Shown here: positions 1-9,466 of the stretch, piece by piece
Position numbering within the stretch: position 1 is the first letter of the stretch
Layout: each line of letters begins with the position of its first letter
Origin: Pseudomonas sp. MWU13-2105
GTDB taxonomy: Bacteria; Pseudomonadota; Gammaproteobacteria; Pseudomonadales; Pseudomonadaceae
DNA: 64,000 nucleotides
Reading direction: 5' to 3'
Assembly: GCF_023242315.1 (NCBI RefSeq)
Contig: NZ_JALLIY010000022.1
Coordinates: 62,001 to 126,000, forward strand
Notes under the pieces: generated by a model
What the model saw: the letters and a program-made list of their open reading frames with translations, nothing else
What the model was told of the DNA's origin: nothing
Database searches by the model: none
Position numbers and translations under genes: made by a program

Positions 1-85
1 CCCGTCGCCCGGCGGTGGCTGCCTGCGAAGAGGTCGCCGGGAACAACACAAAAGTTCCCGCTCCAGCCCGGCCATTGGCCTTTCA

Positions 86-132
86 TTGAGCCAGGTCAAA
101 GATTGGCCCTGCTTTTCATTGAGCTGAGTCAA
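86..132 (+). promoter_or_regulatory. Two tandem ANR/FNR-like boxes upstream of oprG
   Basis: Two 14-bp sites, TTGAGccagGTCAA (86-99) and TTGAGctgaGTCAA (119-132), each match the ANR/FNR half-site pair TTGAT-N4-GTCAA/ATCAA at nearly every position. Their centres are 33 bp apart, about three helical turns. A TACCAT -10-like hexamer at 154-159 would put the transcription start near 167, so the second box would be centred at about -41.5, the classic class II activator position. OmpW/OprG porins are known to be induced by FNR/ANR at low oxygen. The sites are seen directly; binding and the start point are inferred. Confidence 0.7.
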
Positions 133-199
133 AAGCCGACCCGGCTCGCTCTTTACCATTGGACCCAATGAATTTGAACCGTCCTTTGGAGCCCCCCCA

Positions 200-883
200 A
201 TGCACAAGTCCCTGCTCAGCGCCTCTCTCATTGCGCTCGCTCTCGCAGCGCCCCTTGCCCACGCCCACCAGGCGGGTGATTTCATCGTCCGCGCCGGTAC
301 CGCCACCGTCGCACCGAACGACAGCAGCGGCGACCTGAAACTCGACGGCGCAAAAGTTTCCGGCACCAAAGCCACGGTAGACAGTGACACCCAACTGGGC
401 CTGGCCTTCGCCTACATGTTCACCGACCATATCGGCCTGGAACTGCTGGCCGCGACACCTTTCCACCACGAAGTCGCCGTCAAGGGCCTCGGCCCGGCAC
501 TGGATGGCAAGCTGGGGGATATCAAGCAACTGCCACCGACCCTGTCGCTGCAGTACTACCCGATGGAAGCCAGCTCGAAATTCCAGCCTTACGCTGGTAT
601 CGGCATCAACTACACCATGTTCTTTGGTGAAGACCTGACCAGCAAGCGCAAGGATGAAGGCTTCAGCAACATGAAGCTACAGAACTCGGTGGGCCTGGCC
701 GGGCAATTGGGCTTCGACTACATGCTCACCGACCGCATGCTGCTCAACGCCTCGGTCTGGTATATCGACATCGACACCAAGGCCACCATCGACGGCCCGA
801 CCGCCTTGGGCGTAGGCCAGACCAAGGTGGATGTGAAGGTCGATCCATGGGTCTACATGGTCGGTATCGGCTACAAGTTCTAA
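200..883 (+). CDS. oprG: OmpW/OprG family outer-membrane porin
   Basis: 227-residue protein with a Sec signal peptide (about residues 1-22, ending ALAAPLAHAH). The mature part starts HQAGDFIVRAGTATVAP, the OmpW-family first strand, and ends WVYMVGIGYKF with a C-terminal aromatic typical of BAM substrates. OmpW proteins form an 8-stranded barrel with a hydrophobic lateral channel for small apolar molecules. The start has a GGAG ribosome site 8 bases upstream. The next two genes on the other strand are the SDR pair that also flanks oprG in P. aeruginosa, which supports the oprG name. Two ANR-like boxes upstream suggest induction at low oxygen. Confidence 0.93.
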   Translation: MHKSLLSASLIALALAAPLAHAHQAGDFIVRAGTATVAPNDSSGDLKLDGAKVSGTKATVDSDTQLGLAFAYMFTDHIGLELLAATPFHHEVAVKGLGPALDGKLGDIKQLPPTLSLQYYPMEASSKFQPYAGIGINYTMFFGEDLTSKRKDEGFSNMKLQNSVGLAGQLGFDYMLTDRMLLNASVWYIDIDTKATIDGPTALGVGQTKVDVKVDPWVYMVGIGYKF

Positions 884-951
884 GCCGAATCACAGCCTGT
901 GGCGAACGGACTTGCCACAAGAACGCGATACCAGCGTTCCATCACCCCATG

Positions 952-982
952 AAAAAAGGCGCCTTGATCAGGCGCCTTTTTT
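952..982. terminator. Bidirectional terminator between oprG and the epimerase gene
   Basis: A-run, GGCGCC stem, 7-base loop, GGCGCC stem, T-run. The symmetric A and T tracts let it serve both oprG (plus) and the convergent SDR operon (minus, stop at 1001). Confidence 0.85.
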
Positions 983-1000
983 CATTTTGGACGCTCGACT

Positions 1001-1930
1001 TCAGCGCCCCAGCAAACGCGCCAATCCGACACTCATGGGCGTCGGTTCAGGCAATGCGAAGCGCTCGAGCATCCGCTGGTTGTTCGCCCGCGAATGGCGG
1101 ATATCGCCGGGGCGTGCCGGCTCGTAGCTCAGCGGCGGCAGCGCGCCGACCACTTCGCCCAGCGCCGCCAGCATCTGCTTGAGCGTCGTCGCCCGGTTCA
1201 GGCCAACGTTGACCGCGCCCTCCTGCACCCGCGGCACCTTGAGAGCCTGCACCAGGATCTGCACCAGATCGCCGACGTAGATGAAGTCCCGGGTCTGCTC
1301 GCCATCGCCGAAGATGGTGATCGGCAAGCCCTTCAAGGCCCGCTCGCAGAAAATACTGATCACCCCGGAATACGGCGAGGACGGATCCTGGCGCGGCCCG
1401 AAGACATTGAAGAAACGGAAGATCACCGGCTCCAGGCCATGCTGGCGGCGATAGAAGTCCAGATACTGCTCGCTGGCCAGCTTGTCCGAGGCATAGGGCG
1501 TCAGCGGGGCCTTGGCGGTGTCTTCGACGATGGACTCGCCTTCGCCGTTATTGCCGTAGACCGCCGCGCTGGAGGCGAACAACACCCGCTTGACGCCCGT
1601 CTGGCGCATGGCCTCGCAGACGTTCAGCGTACCGATGAAGTTGCTCTGGTGGGTCCGCACCGGGTCCTCCACCGACGCCTGCACCGAGGCCACCGCCGCC
1701 AGGTGCACCACTGCCTGGCAACCGCGCATCACCTGCGCCACCAGGGCGGCATCGGCAACATCGCCCTCGATCAGTTCGACCCGGGGATTGTCCAGGGCCA
1801 GATTGCTGCGCTTGCCGCTGGACAGATCATCGAGGATACGCAGCGAGTAACCTTGCGCCAACAACGCCTCGGCCAGGTTCGAACCGATGAACCCGGCACC
1901 TCCGGTGATCAGAATGGGGGCATCAGCCAT
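1001..1930 (-). CDS. NAD-dependent epimerase/dehydratase (extended SDR)
   Basis: 309-residue extended short-chain dehydrogenase/reductase. Near the N-terminus is the NAD-binding motif ITGGAGFIGSNL, and further on the catalytic SSAAVYG serine region and the PYASDK motif (Tyr-x-x-x-Lys) of nucleotide-sugar epimerases; FRFFNVFGPRQ is the usual substrate-binding stretch. Likely substrate is a UDP- or dTDP-hexose (GalE/RmlB-like); the exact sugar cannot be read. The ATG at 1930 lies inside the end of the upstream gene (8-base overlap), so the two are translationally coupled. An open extension upstream of 1930 is only a shadow of that gene. Confidence 0.88.
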   Translation of the reverse strand: MADAPILITGGAGFIGSNLAEALLAQGYSLRILDDLSSGKRSNLALDNPRVELIEGDVADAALVAQVMRGCQAVVHLAAVASVQASVEDPVRTHQSNFIGTLNVCEAMRQTGVKRVLFASSAAVYGNNGEGESIVEDTAKAPLTPYASDKLASEQYLDFYRRQHGLEPVIFRFFNVFGPRQDPSSPYSGVISIFCERALKGLPITIFGDGEQTRDFIYVGDLVQILVQALKVPRVQEGAVNVGLNRATTLKQMLAALGEVVGALPPLSYEPARPGDIRHSRANNQRMLERFALPEPTPMSVGLARLLGR

Positions 1931-2807
1931 GACGATAGAACCTGTCGAGTAGTGCCGGCAACGCCGCGCGCCAGGCTCGCGGCTTGATACCGAAGGTATG
2001 GAGAATCTTCTTGCAGGCCAGCACCGCGTGCTGCGGCTCTTCCGCGGCATCCGGGCGCGCGGCATGGGCCTGGGCGGTCGGCGCCTCGATGGCCAGCGGG
2101 TGCAACTGCCGGGCTTCGGTGAGAATCGCCTGGCCCAGGGCCAGCGGCGTGGTCGCCTCGTGGCCGGCGTAGTGGTAGGTCCCCCACAGCGGCGCGGCGC
2201 AATCGAGTTGCTTGAGCACCGAAATGATCACCCGCGCGGCGTCATCCACCGGAGTCGGGTTGCCGCGCCGGTCATCGGCCATCAGCAGCTCGTCGGGTTT
2301 CTCGGCCCGGGCCAGGAAACGCCCGAGGGTGCCCTCGGTGCTGTCATCGAGCAACCAGCCGAAACGCAGTAACACATGCTGCGGACAGGTGGCGCGCACG
2401 CTCTGTTCGATCCGCCACAGTGCCTGGCCGCGCAGGCCCAGGGGCACGGGCTCGTCTTTTTCGCTGTAGGCGGTAGCCCGCGAGCCGTCGAACACCCGGT
2501 AGCTGGAAGGTTGCAGGAGGATGATGTTGTGATGCTGGCAGAGTTCGGCCAGGCGCTCGACCGCACGCTCCTGGTCGGCCAGGCGCGCCTCGCCGACCGT
2601 CTCCGCCTGGAACCAGTCGAAGTAGAAGGCAAGGTTGATCAACGCATCCGGACGGGTGTCGTCGAGCAGTTGCGTGAGGCTCGCGGCGTCCCAGCCGTCT
2701 TGTGGCGGACGGGGAGCGAGGAAACCGATATCTTCCTCCGCACCCAGGCGAATCAGCGCCTGCCCAAGGGCATTTCCGCCGCCCAGTAACATAAGGCGCA
2801 TTCGCAT
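1923..2807 (-). CDS. RmlD-like sugar-nucleotide reductase family protein
   Basis: About 294 residues if started at the ATG at 2807 (RMRLMLLGGGNALGQAL, a Rossmann glycine motif at the N-terminus); in-frame ATGs at 2801 and 2792 are alternatives because no strong ribosome site is visible. The central part (LINLAFYFDWFQAE, YRVFDGSRATAYSEKDEPVP) resembles dTDP-4-dehydrorhamnose reductase relatives, but the strict Tyr-x-x-x-Lys catalytic pair is not evident, so activity may differ. It overlaps the epimerase gene by 8 bases and probably forms a two-gene operon with it for modifying one nucleotide sugar. The same pair sits beside oprG in P. aeruginosa. Confidence 0.78.
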   Translation of the reverse strand: MRMRLMLLGGGNALGQALIRLGAEEDIGFLAPRPPQDGWDAASLTQLLDDTRPDALINLAFYFDWFQAETVGEARLADQERAVERLAELCQHHNIILLQPSSYRVFDGSRATAYSEKDEPVPLGLRGQALWRIEQSVRATCPQHVLLRFGWLLDDSTEGTLGRFLARAEKPDELLMADDRRGNPTPVDDAARVIISVLKQLDCAAPLWGTYHYAGHEATTPLALGQAILTEARQLHPLAIEAPTAQAHAARPDAAEEPQHAVLACKKILHTFGIKPRAWRAALPALLDRFYRHG

Positions 2808-2949
2808 AGAGTCAGCAGGCCCAGGTCTGTTCAGAACGATGGTGGTTAGCGGCAAAGCTTGTGGCTCAACCGCTGGCAATAGCCAGAATCCTTGCATTTT
2901 GCGGGTTTTGCGCGCAACCGTCACGGATAAAGTGCCTGGAGGTACCGTT

Positions 2950-3079
2950 GTGGCGAGGGGGCTTGCCCCCGTTCGGCTGCGAAGCAGTCGCAAAATCGGC
3001 CATCGCGGCCTATCTGTTAGACCTGGATGACCGGTTTGGGGCCGCTTCGCGACCTAGCGCGGGCAAGCCCGCTCGCCAC
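2950..3079. repeat. REPIN (inverted pair of REP sequences)
   Basis: GTGGCGAGGGGGCTTGCCCC at the left end and CGGGCAAGCCCGCTCGCCAC at the right end form a large inverted pair, the organisation of Pseudomonas REPINs. It fills most of the 339-base gap between the RmlD-like gene and lhr; I see no gene in the gap. Confidence 0.8.
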
Positions 3080-3146
3080 ATGACGGAGACAGGCTCAAGT
3101 CCCTCACTACTTGCAACTTGGGCCGTGCGACCGCATAAATAAACCC

Positions 3147-6100
3147 ATGAATCTCCCTGAATCAGTCCACGACGCCCTGGCAGGGTTCCACCCGGCCGTC
3201 AGCGCCTGGTTTCGCAATACCTTCCCCGACGTGACCGCCGCCCAGGCCCGTGCCTGGCCGTTGATCCGCCAGCGCCGTTCGACGCTGATCGCCGCGCCCA
3301 CCGGCTCCGGCAAGACCCTGACGGCCTTTCTCGCGGTGATCGACGACCTGGTCCACCAGGGCCTGGCCCAGGGCGGCGCACTGCCGGATGCCACCCTGAT
3401 CGTCTATGTCTCGCCGCTCAAGGCGCTGTCCAACGATATCCGCATCAACCTGCAGGAGCCACTGGCGGGTATCACCGCACAGCTCGAACTTCTGGGCCTG
3501 CCACCGTTATCCATCAGCACCGCGGTACGCACCGGCGACACCCCGCAGAACGAACGCACGCGCCTGCGCAAGACCGCCCCGCATATCCTGGTGACCACGC
3601 CGGAATCGCTCTACGTGCTGCTCGGTTCCGACTCTGGCCGACGCATGCTGGGCACCGTGCGTACGGTGATCGTTGACGAGATCCACGCCATCGCCGCCAG
3701 CAAGCGCGGCAGCCACCTGGCCCTGAGCCTGGAACGTTTGCAGGCATTGTGTGGCGAGTCGTTGTTGCGCATCGGCCTGTCGGCCACGCAAAAGCCCATC
3801 GATGCGGTGTCGCGCTTTCTGGTGGGCAGCGGGCGCAACTGCGAAATCATCGATATCGGCCACGCCCGCCCCCGCGACCTGGGCCTTGAGGTGCCCCCCG
3901 TGCCGCTGACGGCGGTGATGGCCAACGATGTCTGGGAACTGGTCTACGAACGCCTCGCCGAACTCGCCCGGCAGCACCGCACCACGCTGGTTTTCGTCAA
4001 CACCCGGCGCCTGGCCGAACGCCTGGCCCGGCACTTGAGCGAGCGCCTGGGCAAAGAGGCGGTGGCCGCCCACCACGGCAGCCTGGCCAAGGAGCAGCGC
4101 CTGGATGCCGAGCAACGGCTCAAGCGCGGTGAACTGCAGGTACTGATCGCCACTGCCTCGCTGGAACTGGGTATAGATATCGGCGAAGTCGAGTTGGTCT
4201 GCCAGATCGGCTCGCCGCGCTCCATCGCGGCCTTTCTGCAACGGGTCGGGCGCTCCGGTCATCAGGTCGGCGGTACGCCCAAGGGCCGGCTGTTCGCCAC
4301 CTCACGGGACGAATTGATCGAATGCGCCGCCCTGCTCGACTGCGTGCGCCGGGGCGAACTGGATACCCTGCTGATCCCCCGCGCACCGCTGGATGTGCTG
4401 GCCCAGCAGATCGTCGCCGAGGTCAGTTGCCGGGAATGGCAGGAGCAGCCGCTGCTGGAGCTGATCCGTCGGGCCGCCCCCTATGCCGAACTGGACGAGG
4501 CCCACTACCAGGCGTTGTTGCGGATGCTCGCCGAAGGTTTCAACAGTCGCCAGGGCCTGCGCAGCGCCTATATCCATCGCGACGCCCTGAGCAACAGCCT
4601 GCGCGGCCGCCGCGGCAGCCAACTGACCGCCCTCACCAGCGGCGGGACCATCCCGGACAACGCCGACTACAGCGTGCTGCTCGAACCCCAGGCCCTGAAT
4701 ATCGGCACGGTGCATGAGGACTTCGCGGTGGAAAGCATCGCCGGCGATGTGTTCCAGCTGGGCAACAGTTCCTATCGCATCCTGCGGGTCGAAACCGGCA
4801 AGGTACGGGTCGAGGATGCCCACGGCCAGCCGCCGAGCATTCCGTTCTGGCTCGGCGAGGCACCGGGGCGCAGCGCCGAGCTGTCCTTTGCCGTGGCGCG
4901 CCTGCATGCCCACCTGGATGCGCTGCTGGGCGCGACGCCGGGAGACTTGCAGCCAAGCCTCGACTGGCTGCGCCAGATCCTCGGCCTGGACCCGGCCAGC
5001 GCCGAGCAGATCGTCGAGTACCTGGCCCGCGCGCGACAATGCCTGGGCGCCCTGCCCTCGCAGGACACCCTGATCATGGAGCGCTTCTTCGACGAATCCG
5101 GCGGTACCCAGTTGGTGATCCACACGCTGTTCGGCAGCCGGATCAACCGCGCCTGGGGCCTGGCCCTGCGCAAGCGTTTCTGCCGCACCTTCAACTTCGA
5201 ATTGCAGGCCGCCGCCAGCGAAGACGCCATTGTGCTGTCGCTGTCCAGCAGCCACAGCTTTGCCCTGGACGAAGTCTGGCGTTACATCAACAGCCGCACG
5301 GCCGAACCCATCCTGATCCAGGCCGTGCTCGACGCCCCGTTGTTCGGCGTGCGCTGGCGCTGGAATGCCGGGGTCGCGCTGGCGCTGCCGCGTTTTGTCG
5401 GCGGGCGCAAGGTGGCGCCGCAGATCCAGCGGATGAAAAGCGAAGACCTGACCGCCTGCGTGTTCCCGGACCAGATCGCCTGCCTGGAAAACCTTGCCGG
5501 CGAGCGCGAGATTCCCGACCACCCGCTGGTGGAGCAGACCCTCGACGATTGCCTGCATGAGGCCATGGATTGTGAAGGCTGGCTGACCCTGCTGCGCCGC
5601 ATGGAAGCCGGCGACGTGCGGCTGATCGCCCGCGACCTGCCGGCGCCCTCGCCCCTGGCGGCGGAAATCCTCAGCGCCCGGCCGTACACTTTTCTCGACG
5701 ATGCGCCGCTGGAGGAGCGTCGCACCCAGGCCGTGCTGAACCGCCGCTGGAGCGATTCGAGCAGCACCGACGACCTCGGCGCGCTGGATGCCGAGGCCAT
5801 CCAGGCCGTGGCCGCGGAAGCCTGGCCCGCGCCCAACGGCGAGGATGAAATGCATGAGGCGTTGATGAGCCTGGCCGCGATCAGCGACGCCGAGGCCCAG
5901 GCCAATCCTTCGTGGCCGGCCTGGCTTGAGGCACTCGCGGGAAAAGGTCGCGCCACCCGTTTGCAAGTCGATGCATCGCACACGTTGTGGACCGCCCTGG
6001 AGCGCCTGACCTCCCTGCAAGCACTTTATCCACAGGCCGTGCTGCACCCGCTCTTGCAAGCACCAGCGGGTTTCGACCAACCCTGGGAAGCTGACGAAGC

Positions 6101-7457
6101 CGCCGTTGAAGTGGTCCGCGCCCGTCTCAGTGGTTTTGCCCCGCTGACGCTGGCCGAGATCGCCGAGCCCCTGGCGCTGTCCAACGCCACACTGGCCCAG
6201 GCCCTGGCGAAGCTGGAAAGCGAAGGTTATGTGCTGCGCGGTCAGTTCAGCCCGGGGACGCCTCGGGAACAGTGGTGCGAACGTCACCTGCTGGCGCGCA
6301 TCCACCGTTACACGGTCAAGCGCCTGCGGCGGGAAATCGAGCCGGTGGCGGTGCAGGACTTCATGCGCTTTCTGTTTGACTGGCAGCACCTTTCCCCCGC
6401 CTGCCAGGGCCAGGGCAGCGCCGCCCTGGCGATGATCGTCAGCCAGTTCGAAGGCTACCCGGTGGCCGCCGGGGCCTGGGACAGCGATGTGCTGGCCGCG
6501 CGCCTCAAAGAGTATTCGCCGACCTGGCTCGATGAATTGTGTCGCTCGGGCAAGCTGGTCTGGGCCCGCCTCAGTGCCCGAGGCAAAAGCACCAACGCGG
6601 CCTCACGCAGCACGCCGGTGGTGTTGCTGCCCCGGGGCCAGGTCGCACTGTGGAGCAGCCTGGCGGAACAGACGGCGGTGGCAGAGTTGTCACCCCGTAC
6701 ACAGAAGGTCCATGCCGCGCTGACACAACAAGGCGCGCTGTTTTTCGATGAGTTGCTGCACGAGGCCCATCTGCTGCCCACCGAACTGGAAACCGCCTTG
6801 CAGGAGCTGGTCGGCGCCGGGTGGGTGAATGCCGACAGCTTTGCCGGCCTGCGGGCACTGATCACTCCGGCCAGCAAACGCCAGGCCCGCGGTTCCCGGC
6901 GTGGGCGTGGAGCCTTTGTCGGCGGGATGGACGACGCCGGGCGCTGGGCCTTGCTGCGCCGTTCAGCGGAGGCCGTGCCGACAGGCGGCCAGGTGCCCGC
7001 TGAAACCCTGGAACATATCGCCATGACCTTGTTGCGCCGTTACGGCGTAGTGTTCTGGCGCGTGCTGGAGCGTGAGGCGGACTGGTTGCCGAGCTGGCGG
7101 GAATTGCTGCGCACCTTTCATCGGCTGGAAGCCCGTGGCGAGATTCGCGGCGGACGTTTTATCAGCGGCTTGGCCGGCGAGCAGTTTGCCTTGCCGGAGG
7201 CGATTCCGTTGTTGCGCGAAGTGCGCCGGCGCCCGGCGGATGGCAGCCTGGTCGCAGTGTGCGGCGCAGACCCGCTGAACCTGGCGGGAACCTTGCTGCC
7301 GGGGAGCAAGGTAGCGGCGCTGGCGGGGAATCGCCTGGTATATCGCGATGGCGTCCCGGCGGCGGCGGAGATCGCCGGCCAGCAGTTGTATTGGCTCGAA
7401 CTGGATCAGGCGGCAGCGGCCGAAGTCCGCAAGAAACTGACCCGATACCGTCTCTGA
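3147..7457 (+). CDS. lhr: Large superfamily 2 helicase Lhr
   Basis: 1436 residues, the usual length of bacterial long Lhr proteins. Helicase motifs in order: Walker A APTGSGKT (residues 50-57), TPESL (151-155), DEIH box (177-180), LSAT, then in the second RecA domain IATASLELGIDIG and QRVGRSGHQ. The rest is the Lhr winged-helix/beta-barrel core and a long C-terminal extension rich in tandem winged helices. Lhr is a 3'-5' ATP-dependent DNA/RNA-DNA translocase linked to DNA repair. The ATG at 3147 is chosen over a TTG at 3111 because the family N-terminus (LPESVHDALAGFHPAV) starts there; neither has a strong ribosome site. It stands alone, flanked by REPINs on both sides. Confidence 0.92.
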   Translation: MNLPESVHDALAGFHPAVSAWFRNTFPDVTAAQARAWPLIRQRRSTLIAAPTGSGKTLTAFLAVIDDLVHQGLAQGGALPDATLIVYVSPLKALSNDIRINLQEPLAGITAQLELLGLPPLSISTAVRTGDTPQNERTRLRKTAPHILVTTPESLYVLLGSDSGRRMLGTVRTVIVDEIHAIAASKRGSHLALSLERLQALCGESLLRIGLSATQKPIDAVSRFLVGSGRNCEIIDIGHARPRDLGLEVPPVPLTAVMANDVWELVYERLAELARQHRTTLVFVNTRRLAERLARHLSERLGKEAVAAHHGSLAKEQRLDAEQRLKRGELQVLIATASLELGIDIGEVELVCQIGSPRSIAAFLQRVGRSGHQVGGTPKGRLFATSRDELIECAALLDCVRRGELDTLLIPRAPLDVLAQQIVAEVSCREWQEQPLLELIRRAAPYAELDEAHYQALLRMLAEGFNSRQGLRSAYIHRDALSNSLRGRRGSQLTALTSGGTIPDNADYSVLLEPQALNIGTVHEDFAVESIAGDVFQLGNSSYRILRVETGKVRVEDAHGQPPSIPFWLGEAPGRSAELSFAVARLHAHLDALLGATPGDLQPSLDWLRQILGLDPASAEQIVEYLARARQCLGALPSQDTLIMERFFDESGGTQLVIHTLFGSRINRAWGLALRKRFCRTFNFELQAAASEDAIVLSLSSSHSFALDEVWRYINSRTAEPILIQAVLDAPLFGVRWRWNAGVALALPRFVGGRKVAPQIQRMKSEDLTACVFPDQIACLENLAGEREIPDHPLVEQTLDDCLHEAMDCEGWLTLLRRMEAGDVRLIARDLPAPSPLAAEILSARPYTFLDDAPLEERRTQAVLNRRWSDSSSTDDLGALDAEAIQAVAAEAWPAPNGEDEMHEALMSLAAISDAEAQANPSWPAWLEALAGKGRATRLQVDASHTLWTALERLTSLQALYPQAVLHPLLQAPAGFDQPWEADEAAVEVVRARLSGFAPLTLAEIAEPLALSNATLAQALAKLESEGYVLRGQFSPGTPREQWCERHLLARIHRYTVKRLRREIEPVAVQDFMRFLFDWQHLSPACQGQGSAALAMIVSQFEGYPVAAGAWDSDVLAARLKEYSPTWLDELCRSGKLVWARLSARGKSTNAASRSTPVVLLPRGQVALWSSLAEQTAVAELSPRTQKVHAALTQQGALFFDELLHEAHLLPTELETALQELVGAGWVNADSFAGLRALITPASKRQARGSRRGRGAFVGGMDDAGRWALLRRSAEAVPTGGQVPAETLEHIAMTLLRRYGVVFWRVLEREADWLPSWRELLRTFHRLEARGEIRGGRFISGLAGEQFALPEAIPLLREVRRRPADGSLVAVCGADPLNLAGTLLPGSKVAALAGNRLVYRDGVPAAAEIAGQQLYWLELDQAAAAEVRKKLTRYRL

Positions 7458-7476
7458 AACCACCACACAACCCATA

Positions 7477-7556
7477 TAGGAGCCGGCATGCCGGTGATGA
7501 CGTCCGCAAGATCGCCGCAAGACTCACGGGCCTCATCGCCGGCAAGCCGGCTCCCA
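7477..7556. repeat. REPIN downstream of lhr
   Basis: TAGGAGCCGGCATGCCGG at the left and CCGGCAAGCCGGCTCCCA at the right form an inverted REP pair about 80 bp long, 20 bases after the lhr stop codon. It may protect or end the lhr transcript. The rest of the gap to 7742 shows no gene. Confidence 0.8.
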
Positions 7557-7742
7557 CAGATCAGTGTTCTACCACCGAAATGCTGTCATGTCCGGCCCAT
7601 ACGGCGTACGCGCGCTCCCAGGGTTTCGTGGCGGCACCGATCTTTGCTCTCAAGTCAAATATGTTGTGCCATTACCTGTATTTTTCCGCACAAGTGAAAC
7701 GACGACACTGCGCTCCTGATCAAACCTACCGGAGTTGCAGCC

Positions 7743-8954
7743 ATGCCCATTGCCTTGCTGGCGCTGACCCTCAGCGCCTTTGCCATCGGGACGACCGAGT
7801 TCGTCATCGTTGGCCTGTTACCCACCATCGGCGCCGACCTGGGGGTCGACCTGCCTTCCGCCGGCCTGCTGGTCAGCCTCTATGCCCTGGGTGTCGCCAT
7901 CGGCGCCCCGGTGCTGACCGCCCTCACCGGCAAGGTCCCGCGCAAGCTCCTGCTGCTGTCGCTGATGGTGCTGTTCACCCTCGGCAACCTGCTGGCCTGG
8001 CAAGCGCCGAGCTACGAATCGCTGATCCTCGCGCGGATCGTCACCGGCCTGGCCCATGGAGTGTTCTTCTCCATCGGCTCAACCATCGCCACCAGCCTGG
8101 TGCCGAAGGAAAAAGCCGCCAGTGCGATTGCCATCATGTTCACCGGCCTGACCGTGGCCCTGGTTACCGGCGTACCGCTGGGGACCTTTATCGGCCAGCA
8201 CTTCGGTTGGCGTGAAACCTTTCTCGCCGTGTCCGCCCTGGGTGTGATCGCCTTTATTGGCAGCCTGGTCTATGTGCCGAAGAACATCGCGCACAACAAA
8301 CCGGCGTCGCTGCTGCAACAACTGCAAGTGTTGAAACAACCGCGCCTGCTGCTGGTGTACGCAATGACCGCGGCCGGCTATGGCGGCACCTTTATCGCGT
8401 TCACCTTCCTGGCGCCGATCCTTCAGGACATCTCCGGCTTTCAGCCCGGCACCGTCAGCCTGGTGCTGCTGGTCTACGGCGTCTCGGTGGCGGTGGGGAA
8501 TATCTGGGGCGGGAAACTGGCGGACAAACGCGGCCCCATCGGTGCGCTGAAACTGATCTTCCTGTTGCTGGCGGTCGTGTTGTTCGTGCTGGGCTTCACC
8601 GCCGGCAATCCATGGCTGGTCCTGTTGACCGTATTGGCCTGGGGCGCGGTGGCCTTCGGCAACGTGCCGGGCCTGCAGATCTATGTGGTACGCCAAGCCG
8701 AGCATCACACGCCGCAGGCGGTGGATGTGGCCTCGGGCCTGAACATCGCCGCCTTCAACCTCGGCATTGCCGGTGGCGCCTGGGCCGGTGGCTTGATCGT
8801 CGCCAACCTGGGGCTGATCCATACCACCTGGATTGGCGGCCTGGTGGTGCTGCTGGCCCTGGCACTGACGGCCTGGAGCGGTCGGCTGGATCGACTGGGG
8901 CCGGTATATGCGGAGCCTGCCGAAGGTTCGGCACGGGTGGTAGCCGGGCACTGA
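7743..8954 (+). CDS. MFS drug/sugar efflux permease (DHA1, YdhP/AraJ-like)
   Basis: 403 residues with about 12 predicted membrane helices. It begins PIALLALTLSAFAIGTTEF, the N-terminal signature of the YdhP/AraJ branch (GTTEFxxxGLLP). In the second half GNIWGGKLADKR is the MFS loop motif, and the C-terminal half contains NIAAFNLGIAGGAWAGG, also typical of this branch. These are proton antiporters exporting small molecules from the inner membrane; substrate unknown. A GGAG ribosome site precedes the ATG. No regulator gene touches it, although a LysR gene lies 570 bases downstream. Confidence 0.88.
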   Translation: MPIALLALTLSAFAIGTTEFVIVGLLPTIGADLGVDLPSAGLLVSLYALGVAIGAPVLTALTGKVPRKLLLLSLMVLFTLGNLLAWQAPSYESLILARIVTGLAHGVFFSIGSTIATSLVPKEKAASAIAIMFTGLTVALVTGVPLGTFIGQHFGWRETFLAVSALGVIAFIGSLVYVPKNIAHNKPASLLQQLQVLKQPRLLLVYAMTAAGYGGTFIAFTFLAPILQDISGFQPGTVSLVLLVYGVSVAVGNIWGGKLADKRGPIGALKLIFLLLAVVLFVLGFTAGNPWLVLLTVLAWGAVAFGNVPGLQIYVVRQAEHHTPQAVDVASGLNIAAFNLGIAGGAWAGGLIVANLGLIHTTWIGGLVVLLALALTAWSGRLDRLGPVYAEPAEGSARVVAGH

Positions 8955-8997
8955 GGCCAGCGCTGACACCACGAGACTCACCGTGAAACCCCATCCC

Positions 8998-9076
8998 TTG
9001 TAGGAGCATGGCTCGCCAGCGAAGAGGCCCTCAAGATCGCCAAAAGCTTCGCGGGCAAGCCCTGCGCCTATAGACC
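8998..9076. repeat. Degenerate REP pair
   Basis: TTGTAGGAGCATGGCTCGCC at one end and GGGCAAGCCCTGCGCCTATA at the other are recognisable REP ends with several mismatches, so this is an eroded REPIN next to a better preserved one. Confidence 0.6.
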
Positions 9077-9095
9077 TCAGGTTGAAATACGCTTC

Positions 9096-9186
9096 CTGTG
9101 GAGCCAGCTTGCTGGCGATGAACGATAACGCGGTGGCGTCTGAAACACCGCGGCGCCTGCATCGCCAGCAAGCTGGCGCCTACAAG
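9096..9186. repeat. REPIN upstream (3') of the tautomerase gene
   Basis: CTGTGGAGCCAGCTTGCTGG and CCAGCAAGCTGGCGCCTACA form near-perfect inverted REP arms; between them a CGCGGTG/CACCGCG stem adds an inner hairpin. It ends 10 bases before the stop codon of the minus-strand tautomerase gene and could act as its 3' stem-loop. Confidence 0.8.
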
Positions 9187-9196
9187 GGGAGCGTAT

Positions 9197-9400
9197 TCAC
9201 TCCCTGGACTTGCGGTGTTCCGTGACAGTCAGGCCAGCATGCCCCCAATTATCGGTATCCACTTCCTCGATCACGATATGGGTCAACTCCGGCGGTTTGC
9301 CGAGGACTCGTTGCAGGGTCTCGGTGATTTCGGCGATGACCTGGGCTTTCTGCTCGCGGGTCACGCCCTCACGGGTAATACGAACGCTGACAAAAGGCAT
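9197..9400 (-). CDS. 4-oxalocrotonate tautomerase family protein
   Basis: 67 residues beginning Met-Pro; removal of Met exposes the catalytic N-terminal proline of this family. The VSVRITREGVTREQKAQVI segment and the TETLQRVLGKPPELTHIVIEEV helix-strand pattern are typical, and the length matches the 60-70-residue 4-OT subunits that assemble into hexamers. The substrate cannot be read from sequence. A GGAG site precedes the start. It is divergent from a LysR gene, the usual arrangement of a regulator and its target, with an operator-like element between them. Confidence 0.88.
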   Translation of the reverse strand: MPFVSVRITREGVTREQKAQVIAEITETLQRVLGKPPELTHIVIEEVDTDNWGHAGLTVTEHRKSRE

Positions 9401-9466
9401 GCTGTGCTCCAGTGGTTGAAAGAAGATTTACCGACACGCTGGTGGAACTCACTCTATTACCCCAAA

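Noticed and set aside
3111..3146. Upstream TTG start for lhr
   Set aside because: Adds 12 residues not typical of the family and overlaps the end of the REPIN region.
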